52,732 nt of DNA from contig JAFQFD010000030.1 of assembly GCA_017415715.1 (NCBI GenBank), forward strand, positions 1-52,732. The letters are read 5' to 3'. This document shows positions 8,620-16,890 of the stretch, in pieces. Source of the stretch: Bacteroidales bacterium (GTDB lineage: Bacteria; Bacteroidota; Bacteroidia; Bacteroidales; UBA932). The notes below the pieces were generated by a model, which worked only from the letters and a program-made list of their open reading frames with translations, did no database searches and was not told where the DNA came from. The position numbers and the translations under genes were made by a program. Each line of letters begins with the position of its first letter. Positions within the stretch are counted from its first letter, which is position 1.

Positions 8620-11600
8620 ATGAAAATCAAGCATTTGTTGATCGGTCTGTTCGCAGTTGCGGCAGCCGTTGCGTGTAAGCAGGATGAGCCTGTAGAGACG
8701 CCGAAGCTCGATGTTGACAAGACAGCCGTTCAGGTGGTTGCCACAGCAGGCGAGGCTTCTTTCAATGTGACTTCAAATCAGTCTTGGGTAGCGACAGCTG
8801 ACGCTGACTGGGTTTCTCTCGAGCCGGCAAGCGGCCAGGCATCTGAGAAGTCAGTTGCAGTAAAGGTTACAGCAGAGGACAATGAGACAACTGAAGCAAG
8901 AAAGGCAACCGTGACTGTAAAGGCAGGTGAACTGACCAAGACAGTCGAGGTCAATCAGGCGGCAGGCGCAGGCGACCAGCCAGGTCCGGGGCCTGAGCTC
9001 CCTCAGTCAGAGTGGGCTCTCGTAGGAACATTCGGTGAGTCAAACAACTGGAATGCTGCATCAGACCTCTATCTTTCAGTTCTTGATGAGGAGTATTTCG
9101 TATACTATGGCCTTGAGATTGCTTCAGACACTGAGTTCAAGTTCCTCAAGGGCGGCGCATGGCCACCAGCAGGACAGGAGGTCGGCGGTAACGGCCTTGT
9201 AGAGCCTAATACAATCCAGCCGGCAGGCGGATCGAACATCAAGGTGACAGAGGCAGGCAAGTATGACATCTATCTTGCAGCAGACCTCACCAAGTTCTAT
9301 ATAATGTCAGAGGGCAAGCTCCCTTCAGAGGCTACAGAGCCTGCACCGGTAGAGAACCAGTGGGGCATGATGGGCTGCTTCGTTGACAACCAGTGGACTT
9401 CGGACGTTCCTATGACCAAGGAAGGCGAGTGGATCGTAGCGAAGGGCGCACAGTTCACAGAGCTCACATTCAAGATCCGCGCGAACTCAAGCTGGGCAGA
9501 CGCAACCAACATAGGTGTTGCACCTGGTTCAGAGAGAGGCGTAGTAAACGGCAAGATCTCAGTCGTTACAGCGGAGTACTCAAAGGCTAACCTCGGCGGC
9601 GACGCGGCTGACATCAAGCTCAACGGCGAGGCCGGCACATATGACGTATACTTCAGCTTCGAGAACCTCGAGGTCTACGTGATGGAGCAGGGCTTCAAGC
9701 CAGGCGAGAAGGAGCCTCAGAACCCAGAGCCGGTGGAGATCACTTACACAGTAGTAGGTACTCTCAAGGACATCAACTGGAGCAACAACGCCCCAGAGGG
9801 CCTCATGGTCAAGGAAGGTGACTACTATGTAGGTAAGAACATCCCTCTCGTGACAGCAAAGACACTGTATCAGGGTGCGGACCAGATCGAGTTCAAGGTC
9901 GTTGAGACCGGCACATGGAGCGGTTATGCACATGCTCAGAAGGAGAACGAGAACTACATCAATGGTGAGATACCTGTTGTGGCAGGTGGAGAAAACATCA
10001 TCGTGAAGGGTGCAGAAGGAAACTACGACGTATACTTCGACAAGGCAAACCTCAAGGTTTGGGTTATGGAAGCCGGCTTCAAGCCAGGCGAGAAGGAGCC
10101 TGTAGTGCCTGCACCTGTTGAGGTTACTTATACAGTGACAGGTACAATCAAGGGTACTGACGCAGACAAGAAGGCAAACTACTGGAATCCATCAAACGAG
10201 CCTGGTCTCATGGCTCTCGAGGGTGACTATTATGTTGCCAAGAACGTAGAGCTTGACTATGACTACAGGTTCTCTGAAGATGGAACAGGTGAGGACTTCG
10301 TGAAGTTCAAGATCTGTGAGACCGGCACTTGGAATGCTTATGGTCAGGCTGAAGAGGCTGTCAACAAGCCAAACACAGAAATTGCAGTTCTGAAGGACGG
10401 TAAGGACATCTACCTTAACAAGTCTGGTGTATACGACGTATACTTCGACAAGACTAATGGCAAGGTATGGGTAATGGAGGCAGGCTACAAGCCAGGCGAA
10501 GAGATCGCAAGACTCGACGGATACCAGTGGCTGGGTGAGTTTGATGATATGCCGATTCTTTTTGACTTCGGTATTGCAGAAGAAGGCATGCTCAGCATCG
10601 CCCTCCCTACAATGGATGAGAGCGGCTTTGCTCTTCACATGGTAGGTTTCTATGAGATTGAGGCTACAGATAAGTCTTCAGGTGTCATTTCATTCACACA
10701 GTATGACTGGGAATGGGATGAAGTGGGCGAGGAGTTCGAAATCCAGTACTCAGAACTTACAGCCAATTCAGTAAAGGTAGTTTGCGAGAATGTATTTGGA
10801 GTGGCAGATCCGATTACGCTCACGAGAGTGGAGAATCCATATGAGATCCAGCTTCCTGGCGGCGGTGGAGAGTCTCCGGAAGGACCTATCGCAAACGGTG
10901 GATACTGGTTCACTAACAGCGGCAAGGTGATGGCTCCTATGGCAGAGGATGTGACATCAGGCATGTTCCCTGCAAAAGACCTCATCAACTATGCAAGCAC
11001 AGTGAAGAACACCTTCACTTTCACATATGATCCAGACTATACAGCATATACTATCCAGGATTCATACGGACGTTACATCGGTCAGACAGATTGGGAGTCG
11101 GGAAATGCTTCCCTCACAACAACTCTTCCTGCAGGTGAAGAATATGCTTACTATCTGTGGGTTGTAGACAACTCATACGAAGATGGTACTGTCGATGTAT
11201 ATAACCTCTCTACATGTTTCGGCATCGGATACTTTGCTGACAGCAATGAGTGGCGTCTCTCAGAGGATACATATACTGACGCAACCCTCCGTCCATTCCT
11301 CGTTGCAGCAGACAATCCTGTTGAGGAACCGGTAGAGCCGGAGGTTCCATCTTTTGAGGCAGGTCAGTATTTTGTAATGGATGGTAAAGGAAAGGTTGTC
11401 AGCCCAATTGCCGAGTCAGCTACATACGGATATTGGAATGTACAGGATGCGGTAGAGGATGCCGGTTCTTATATCGGATATGCTGAAAATGTATTCACTA
11501 TCGCTGCAGTTGATGGTGGTTATACAATTCAGGACGTATATGGAAGGTATCACTATATGACAACTTATAACTCATTCTCATTGTCTAAGAGCACTCAGAG

Positions 11601-12210
11601 CGATAACAGTCATGTGTGGACAATCACTCTCCAGGACGATGGAACTTATGCAATCGTAAACACTGTTTCAGGTAAGACTGTACAGTTCAGCTCATATGGC
11701 AACTATGCACCTTACACAGATGTAACAGGAGCTCTCCCTTATCTTGTAAAGGCAGATAAGATTGCAGAGAAGCCAGAAGTGCCTGATACAGAGGCAGCAA
11801 AGTATGCTACAACTGTAACTTGCAAAACAGTATCATCAGCGTATACTGATGGCGTAGCTACCGTAAATGGAGTGCCAGATGTTTATACATTAAAGCTGGG
11901 AACTTCTAAGCTGAACGGTAAAGCGACTATTACATTGCCAGCTGGAACAACTGAGGTTACTTATTATGCTGTAGGTTGGAAAGGAACTTCTGCAAAACTT
12001 CAGTTCTCTGTAGCAGGTTCAGTTGTCGGCACTCAGTCTCTTGCTGCAAACACAGGAGCAACTGGAAACTCTCCTTATACAATGACAGTTTCAGATTCAG
12101 ACCACTATACATTCTCTTTGGGTTCTGCTCTTGAGGCGGATACTGAAGTGACTGTGGAAACTACAGGTTCTGCATACCGTGCAATTATTTTTGGTATCCA
12201 GGCAAAATAA
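8620..12210 (+). CDS. Large modular SusE/SusF-like surface lipoprotein with BACON domain
   Basis: 1196 aa from the ATG at 8620. That start gives a clean signal peptide with lipobox cysteine C19 (AVAC), whereas an upstream in-frame ATG at 8512 lies inside the preceding gene. Modules in order: BACON (about 25-105, with WVATADADWVSLEPASG), a Gly/Pro linker, then four SusE/F-like starch-binding-type beta-sandwich modules (about 128-230, 245-365, 367-493, 495-628). The last three end in near-identical YDVYF...VWVMEAGFKPGE strands and linkers. A unique module follows (about 630-745), then two related modules (about 755-905 and 910-1050) with TIQDSYGRYIG and TIQDVYGRYHY, and a C-terminal beta-domain (about 1060-1196). 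It closes the operon and probably holds the substrate at the cell surface. No catalytic motif is visible. Confidence 0.85.
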   Translation: MKIKHLLIGLFAVAAAVACKQDEPVETPKLDVDKTAVQVVATAGEASFNVTSNQSWVATADADWVSLEPASGQASEKSVAVKVTAEDNETTEARKATVTVKAGELTKTVEVNQAAGAGDQPGPGPELPQSEWALVGTFGESNNWNAASDLYLSVLDEEYFVYYGLEIASDTEFKFLKGGAWPPAGQEVGGNGLVEPNTIQPAGGSNIKVTEAGKYDIYLAADLTKFYIMSEGKLPSEATEPAPVENQWGMMGCFVDNQWTSDVPMTKEGEWIVAKGAQFTELTFKIRANSSWADATNIGVAPGSERGVVNGKISVVTAEYSKANLGGDAADIKLNGEAGTYDVYFSFENLEVYVMEQGFKPGEKEPQNPEPVEITYTVVGTLKDINWSNNAPEGLMVKEGDYYVGKNIPLVTAKTLYQGADQIEFKVVETGTWSGYAHAQKENENYINGEIPVVAGGENIIVKGAEGNYDVYFDKANLKVWVMEAGFKPGEKEPVVPAPVEVTYTVTGTIKGTDADKKANYWNPSNEPGLMALEGDYYVAKNVELDYDYRFSEDGTGEDFVKFKICETGTWNAYGQAEEAVNKPNTEIAVLKDGKDIYLNKSGVYDVYFDKTNGKVWVMEAGYKPGEEIARLDGYQWLGEFDDMPILFDFGIAEEGMLSIALPTMDESGFALHMVGFYEIEATDKSSGVISFTQYDWEWDEVGEEFEIQYSELTANSVKVVCENVFGVADPITLTRVENPYEIQLPGGGGESPEGPIANGGYWFTNSGKVMAPMAEDVTSGMFPAKDLINYASTVKNTFTFTYDPDYTAYTIQDSYGRYIGQTDWESGNASLTTTLPAGEEYAYYLWVVDNSYEDGTVDVYNLSTCFGIGYFADSNEWRLSEDTYTDATLRPFLVAADNPVEEPVEPEVPSFEAGQYFVMDGKGKVVSPIAESATYGYWNVQDAVEDAGSYIGYAENVFTIAAVDGGYTIQDVYGRYHYMTTYNSFSLSKSTQSDNSHVWTITLQDDGTYAIVNTVSGKTVQFSSYGNYAPYTDVTGALPYLVKADKIAEKPEVPDTEAAKYATTVTCKTVSSAYTDGVATVNGVPDVYTLKLGTSKLNGKATITLPAGTTEVTYYAVGWKGTSAKLQFSVAGSVVGTQSLAANTGATGNSPYTMTVSDSDHYTFSLGSALEADTEVTVETTGSAYRAIIFGIQAK

Positions 12211-12230
12211 GACTTCATGATATGATATTT

Positions 12231-12260
12231 CAGGCGGCCTCAGGGTCGCCTGATTTTGTT
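12231..12260 (+). terminator. Terminator of the SusC/D operon
   Basis: A 9-bp GC-rich stem (12231-12239 with 12244-12252, one G-T pair) closes a 4-base loop and is followed by a T-rich tract (ATTTTGTTTT). It lies 21 bases after the stop of the large lipoprotein, and its T-rich tail carries the -33 box of the next promoter. Confidence 0.8.
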
Positions 12261-12285
12261 TTAACATATTGTATGCATATCTTTG
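12255..12285 (+). promoter_or_regulatory. Bacteroides-type promoter of the lipoprotein operon
   Basis: TTTG at 12255-12258 and TATCTTTG at 12278-12285 are separated by 19 bases, a full match to the Bacteroidota TTTG-N19-TAnnTTTG promoter. It lies just before the lipoprotein gene starting at 12313. Confidence 0.7.
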
Positions 12286-12301
12286 TGAATTATTCACAAA
12301 G
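12281..12301. promoter_or_regulatory. Operator-like perfect palindrome overlapping the promoter
   Basis: Two perfect 10-base arms (12281-12290, CTTTGTGAAT, and 12292-12301, ATTCACAAAG) flank one central base. The left arm overlaps the last bases of the -7 box and the palindrome covers the expected transcript start. This is the position expected for a repressor site. As RNA it could alternatively form a hairpin at the very 5' end of the mRNA. Confidence 0.45.
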
Positions 12302-12312
12302 GTAATCTGGAT

Positions 12313-14277
12313 ATGAAGAAAATGCTTTATATGGCGGGCCTGATCGTGGCTTCGCTGCTTATGTGGGGGTGCGACAGGCCGCAGCCGGAACCTGTCGGAC
12401 CTGAGGATCCCAATGCGGATTTCGTGCTCGAGGTGTCAGATGTGACAGCTACATCTTGCCATTTCTCTGTTGAGCCGAAGGATGAGACGATGTCATATGT
12501 GGTGATGCTTGTCGACAAGGCTGACTTTGATGCATTTGAGGATGAGTACAAGTATCAGGACAGTGACCTGGAATGGTTCCGCAACAAGGCTCTGGAAGAG
12601 GAGAAGGACCTGACTGAATGGCTTGAGGACTTTCTCCATGTAGGCCCGTTCGAGAGTGACGAGGCCGGACTGATGCCTGGTACTGCATACTATCTGTATG
12701 CATATGGCCTCGATTATGAGGGCTATTTCACGACAGGAGTAAACAAGATAGAGTTCACCACTCCGGAGATAGAAATGTCCGATGTGACCTTCGACATCGA
12801 GGTGAGCGATATCGGACTGACCAACGCCAAGGTGAGCGTGACAGCGAGTGAGAAGGACGCACTGTTCTTCATGAATGTATTCTCAGTAGCGGAATATGAG
12901 CAGTGGGGCGGAGATGAAACAGCATATGCCACCCATGCCTCAGCCCTTGTAGACTACTATATAAAGATGGGCCAGACGCTTGAAGCTATGGTGACGAATC
13001 TGGGAAGCATCGGAACAGAGGAGCTCGTATTCAATGACCTTACGGACAATACCGAGTACATAGCATATGCAGTAGGAATCGATGAGAACTTCTTTGTGAA
13101 TTCCGCACCTTCGGCAGTCCGCTTCACCACAAAGAAGTCTGTGCAGTCTTCGAATACCTTTGTCATAGACATACGGGAGGCGACATTCTGCACCGTCAAG
13201 GGAACTGTGACCCCGTCTAATGACGATCCTTTCGTCTGTGTGGTGCAGTCGAAGAGCCAGTTCGCAGAATACGAGTCGGAGTCCGACATAATGTATGATA
13301 TAGTAAATTCATATCTGAAATGGGATTCGCTGGACGGTATCCTCTATGCGGGAGAAGTGGTGAATCTTGAAGACATATCCTCATTGTCTCCTGAAACGGA
13401 GTATGAAGTGTTCTGCTTCGGCTGGGACGAGGCTCCGACAACAGCCTTGACAAGAGCGTCTTTCACTACTTCTGCAGCCGGCGGCAGACCGCAGGCTCAG
13501 AATTTTACATTTGCCATTTCTAATGTCATCCACAATAAGGCAACCGTGAACATTACTCCTGAACTTGGCCTTTATTATTTCTTTGACTGTATGTCCGTGG
13601 CGCAGCTCAATGAGTATGCGGCGGCGGAAGGTTCCGAAAGCGATGCCATCTGCAGGTTCATAGATGAAAGGATAGACTACGGCGCAGAATTCTTCGGATG
13701 CACCAGAGCGGAGTACCTTGAAGACATGGGCGGAGTGATGGGCAAGCAGAAATGGACTTTCACAGATCTCGAGGAAGATACCGAATATGTGATTGTGGCC
13801 GCATCAGTGAACATGAAAACAGGACTCATATCATATAGGAAAGGATTCAAGAGCGAAGTATTCCGCACCACGATACTCATAGAAAGCAACGCGGCAATCG
13901 AGTTCGTCGTTGACAGATACTATGACGGAACAGAGCTCGCAGAGCTTGACCCGACGCAATTCAGCAGATGCAAGGGTATGGTCATGGTGCCGTATGCAAT
14001 CGTTCCGAATGCCGATGCGGCGCATTGGAGGACTACTTTTGCCTATGGCGAGTTCAAGAGCTGGGCAGAAAGGGATGATGTCCTTATTGAGCTTGACTAT
14101 AAGTGCGACAACGACAAGACTCAGGGTTTTGCTGTAGTTCATTATGACCAGGTCGTGTCGTTCCTTGGCATAGCCGAGGATGCATCCGGATATACCGGTC
14201 CGTTCACGATCCTCGAATTCAAGGCTGAGCGCGGCGGAGCATCTCCTGCACAGGAGTTCATTGATTCATTAAAGTAG
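12313..14277 (+). CDS. Repeat-containing surface lipoprotein of unknown function
   Basis: A 654-aa lipoprotein with lipobox cysteine C20 (LMWGC). After a short Pro-rich spacer it contains about four related units of roughly 110-130 aa. Each begins with a strand like FVLEVSDVTATSCHFSVEP, VTFDIEVSDIGLTNAKVSV, TFVIDIREATFCTVKGTV or FTFAISNVIHNKATVNI and closes with a LMPGTAYYLYAYGLDYEG or LTDNTEYIAYAVGID strand. This resembles fibronectin type III-like sandwiches found in Bacteroidales lipoproteins. The last about 130 aa form a different domain shared in position with the gene at 15148-16698. It is the first gene of a three-gene operon with its own promoter. It was recognised only at the level of fold-like repeats, and the function is unknown, perhaps binding at the cell surface. 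Confidence 0.75.
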   Translation: MKKMLYMAGLIVASLLMWGCDRPQPEPVGPEDPNADFVLEVSDVTATSCHFSVEPKDETMSYVVMLVDKADFDAFEDEYKYQDSDLEWFRNKALEEEKDLTEWLEDFLHVGPFESDEAGLMPGTAYYLYAYGLDYEGYFTTGVNKIEFTTPEIEMSDVTFDIEVSDIGLTNAKVSVTASEKDALFFMNVFSVAEYEQWGGDETAYATHASALVDYYIKMGQTLEAMVTNLGSIGTEELVFNDLTDNTEYIAYAVGIDENFFVNSAPSAVRFTTKKSVQSSNTFVIDIREATFCTVKGTVTPSNDDPFVCVVQSKSQFAEYESESDIMYDIVNSYLKWDSLDGILYAGEVVNLEDISSLSPETEYEVFCFGWDEAPTTALTRASFTTSAAGGRPQAQNFTFAISNVIHNKATVNITPELGLYYFFDCMSVAQLNEYAAAEGSESDAICRFIDERIDYGAEFFGCTRAEYLEDMGGVMGKQKWTFTDLEEDTEYVIVAASVNMKTGLISYRKGFKSEVFRTTILIESNAAIEFVVDRYYDGTELAELDPTQFSRCKGMVMVPYAIVPNADAAHWRTTFAYGEFKSWAERDDVLIELDYKCDNDKTQGFAVVHYDQVVSFLGIAEDASGYTGPFTILEFKAERGGASPAQEFIDSLK

Positions 14278-14286
14278 ATCTGATAT

Positions 14287-15141
14287 ATGAAGAAGTTTTT
14301 TTCAGTTCTGGCTTCTCTTGCCTTTTTGTTTGTGTCATGCACGGAGAAGCCTGATACAGGAGAGAATGCCGGCGGAGATGCCGTAATTCCCGAGCTTCCG
14401 GCAGATCCTCAGCCCGGCAGCACGGATTTCTCGCACAGGATACTCCTGCTTCAGCATACAGGCACCGCCTGTCCTAACTGTCCGCAGCTGATGGCATCCC
14501 TCAAGACTCTGGCGGAGGACGACTCATACACGGCAAAATATCAGCATGTGGCCGCTCATTCATATAATCAGAGCGACCCTGCATATTCCAAGGCCGCGGA
14601 AAACCTGTCGCAGGCATTCTGCAGCGGATACTATCCCGATCTCACATTCAATCTTACAAAGGAAAGCACAGGCACATCACCGGTCGATGTGATAAAGTCG
14701 CATATAGACGACCTGCATATGGATGCTGCAGACGCAGGCATCGCGGCCTCTGTCCTTCAGACAGGCTCCAACCTTGGTGTGAATGTCCAGATCAAGGCTG
14801 CCAGGGAGAACAAATACCGTATAGCTGTATGGGTTCTCGAGGATGGAATCAGAGCAAGGCAGGACGGAGCGTTCGAAGATTGGATGAATACGCACAGCAA
14901 TGCTGTAAGGGTGATGGCGGGCAGCACACTCAATCTTCGCATATATGGCGAGAATGTCGATGTCCTCAAGAAGGGAGAGACGGCCTCGAAGTCTTTTGTG
15001 ATTGCTCTTGAAGACGGATGGAATGTGGAGAACTGCAAGGTCATGGTCCTGGTCAATGCCGCTACGGATGACGGCAGGTACAATCTTGCAAACTGCGCAA
15101 TATGTCCGATAGGAGAGTCAGTATCGTATAGATATAATTAA
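14287..15141 (+). CDS. Omp28-like lipoprotein with thioredoxin-type CPNC motif
   Basis: A 284-aa lipoprotein, lipobox cysteine C18 (LFVSC). After a Pro/Gly-rich linker the sequence RILLLQHTGTACPNCPQL is typical of the Omp28-related, thioredoxin-fold proteins of Bacteroidales; the motif is C62-P-N-C65. The following VAAHSYNQSDP and a YYPDLTFN segment (cis-proline-like region) fit this fold. The C-terminal half is beta-rich, with a predicted sandwich (about 165-284) ending in NLANCAICPIGE. Family members are usually anchored in the outer membrane and their redox role is not proven. It sits between two related repeat lipoproteins, 9 bases after the first and 6 bases before the second, so it is probably made with them as one complex or operon. 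Confidence 0.75.
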   Translation: MKKFFSVLASLAFLFVSCTEKPDTGENAGGDAVIPELPADPQPGSTDFSHRILLLQHTGTACPNCPQLMASLKTLAEDDSYTAKYQHVAAHSYNQSDPAYSKAAENLSQAFCSGYYPDLTFNLTKESTGTSPVDVIKSHIDDLHMDAADAGIAASVLQTGSNLGVNVQIKAARENKYRIAVWVLEDGIRARQDGAFEDWMNTHSNAVRVMAGSTLNLRIYGENVDVLKKGETASKSFVIALEDGWNVENCKVMVLVNAATDDGRYNLANCAICPIGESVSYRYN

Positions 15142-15147
15142 TTGACA

Positions 15148-16698
15148 ATGAGTAATTTGAGACGTATATTCATTATCCTTGCAGCCCTCGCCATGTCTGT
15201 GGCCTGCGAGCAGAAGGGACCGGATGAAAAGACCGGAAATTTTGACATAGAGGTGTATGACCTCCATTCGAGTCATTGCAAGGTCAAGGTCGTGCCCTCG
15301 GACCTCGAGGCTCCGTATTTCTGTGGCGTGGCCACAGAGGAATACCTTTCCACCTTCGGTCCGCTTGACGACATGCGTACTACAGCGACCAACTTCATAG
15401 AGACAATGCTGCTGGAGAACAGCGACTTGTCCATAAGTGAGCTTATGAAGACAGGGGAGTATGAGCGTGAAGTGACCGGACTTCAGCCGGAGCAGTCGTT
15501 CGTAGTCTTTGTCTGCTATACCGGAGAAATGGGTGAAGTGATTTCCGAAGTGGAATCATTGATAGTGAAGACGCCGGCCCTGGAAGAGGTTGACAATCAT
15601 TTTGAGATAGAGATAGACCAGATAACAGCCACTTCGGCCATGCTTTTCATCACGCCTTCTACTGACGATGAGTATGTGTGGCTGGAGTTTCCTGAGTTCG
15701 TCTACAAGGAGATGACTATGGATGAGCTTGCAGCTTTCCTGGAGAAGAACTACAAGCCTTTCTTTGCGCAGCATACCAATACCGGCGAGATGGTACATTC
15801 TTTTGACGGAGTTCTCGACCCGGATACCGAATACATGATAATCGTTTTCGGATATGACGGAGGATTCACTACTCCTCTTGCGACAAAGAAGTTCAGGACT
15901 CTCGAGCCTAATGATCCTAAGGATGTTACATTCGGGATAGAGCTGGGCACCTTGACCCCGCGCAGCGCCAATGTCACATTCAAGCCGTCCGATGCGAGTG
16001 TCGCTTATCTTGCCATCGTGACCGATGAGGCTCGCCTTCTCAGGCAGGGCGGTACCGATGCCGAGGCAGTCAAGAAGCTCATCGACAGCCAGATAAAGAC
16101 AGCCATAGCTTTCGGTGACTGTAAAGACAGGGCGGAGTTCTCGAAATACTATGCCCAGCGTGGAGAGCAGACCGGTTCCTTCTCCCTCAAGCCGGGCGAG
16201 AAGCATTATGCATGCGCTGTCTGTGTCGACAAGGATGGAAACTTTGCGTCGGAGGTCGCCATAAAGGAATTTATGGCTCCTGCTGAAAATGCCACAGATG
16301 CTGCAGTCACCGCTTCGCTGTTCAAGTATTTTGACGGGGATGCCCTGGCTCAGTCTTCCCCTGACATGTATGGGGATTTTGCAGGATGGGCGGTAGTGCG
16401 TCTGAAGTTCAGCCTGCAGAATTCGGCCTCTACTGCAGTGTATACAATCTACCCTGAGCAGATCCTCAAGGAAGAGGGAGCGACTGATGAGGACATACGT
16501 GCCATTCTCCTTGACGACGAGTATCTTGGAACATATACCTTCCTTGCGGAAGGTCTTACCGAGGTGCAGCTCGAATGGGGATGTGACTATAAGCTCTTTG
16601 CCATTCCTTTCGATGCCAGCGAGAATGCCGGCGAGATGTTTGTCCTGGACATACCGGCCCTGGACAGGAACGGAGCGGCTCCGGTGGCGGAGTACTGA
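15148..16698 (+). CDS. Repeat-containing surface lipoprotein, relative of the gene at 12313
   Basis: 516 aa from the ATG at 15148, six bases after the preceding stop. A TTG two codons earlier is in frame but unlikely. The signal peptide ends in the lipobox VAC (C20). Three Fn3-like units follow, opening with FDIEVYDLHSSHCKVKV, FEIEIDQITATSAMLFI and VTFGIELGTLTPRSANVTF and closing with strands such as LDPDTEYMIIVFGYDGG. This is the same pattern as in the lipoprotein at 12313. A distinct C-terminal domain (about 385-516) contains LFKYFDGDALAQSSPDMYG, comparable to VDRYYDGTELAELDP in the paralogue. It ends the three-gene operon. An AT-only hairpin at 16703-16726 might terminate it weakly. The function is unknown. 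Confidence 0.75.
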   Translation: MSNLRRIFIILAALAMSVACEQKGPDEKTGNFDIEVYDLHSSHCKVKVVPSDLEAPYFCGVATEEYLSTFGPLDDMRTTATNFIETMLLENSDLSISELMKTGEYEREVTGLQPEQSFVVFVCYTGEMGEVISEVESLIVKTPALEEVDNHFEIEIDQITATSAMLFITPSTDDEYVWLEFPEFVYKEMTMDELAAFLEKNYKPFFAQHTNTGEMVHSFDGVLDPDTEYMIIVFGYDGGFTTPLATKKFRTLEPNDPKDVTFGIELGTLTPRSANVTFKPSDASVAYLAIVTDEARLLRQGGTDAEAVKKLIDSQIKTAIAFGDCKDRAEFSKYYAQRGEQTGSFSLKPGEKHYACAVCVDKDGNFASEVAIKEFMAPAENATDAAVTASLFKYFDGDALAQSSPDMYGDFAGWAVVRLKFSLQNSASTAVYTIYPEQILKEEGATDEDIRAILLDDEYLGTYTFLAEGLTEVQLEWGCDYKLFAIPFDASENAGEMFVLDIPALDRNGAAPVAEY

Positions 16699-16890
16699 TG
16701 GATTTTCTTTTGTTAAAAAAAGAAAAAATTATAAAATTTAGAAAAATCTGCATACTGATAAATAAAAATCTTCAACAGGAAATATGAAAGCTCTTGATTT
16801 TTTCGCATTTTTGCGGAGAAAGAAAGAGGAGAGGCAGCATAAATTTTATTGCCTAAGAAAGGCCACGTTTAATTATTAATTGTAAAATTT

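Noticed and set aside
7908-8720. A 270-codon open frame on the minus strand over the phosphodiester glycosidase gene
   Set aside because: It lies wholly opposite real coding sequence with clear motifs, has no signal or domain, and follows from the codon bias of the plus-strand genes.
15142-15147. TTG start for the lipoprotein gene at 15148
   Set aside because: The ATG two codons later gives the same signal peptide and TTG starts are rare in this group.
16703-16728. AT-only hairpin after the lipoprotein operon as a terminator
   Set aside because: The stem has a single G-C pair and would be weak, so it is not listed as a feature.
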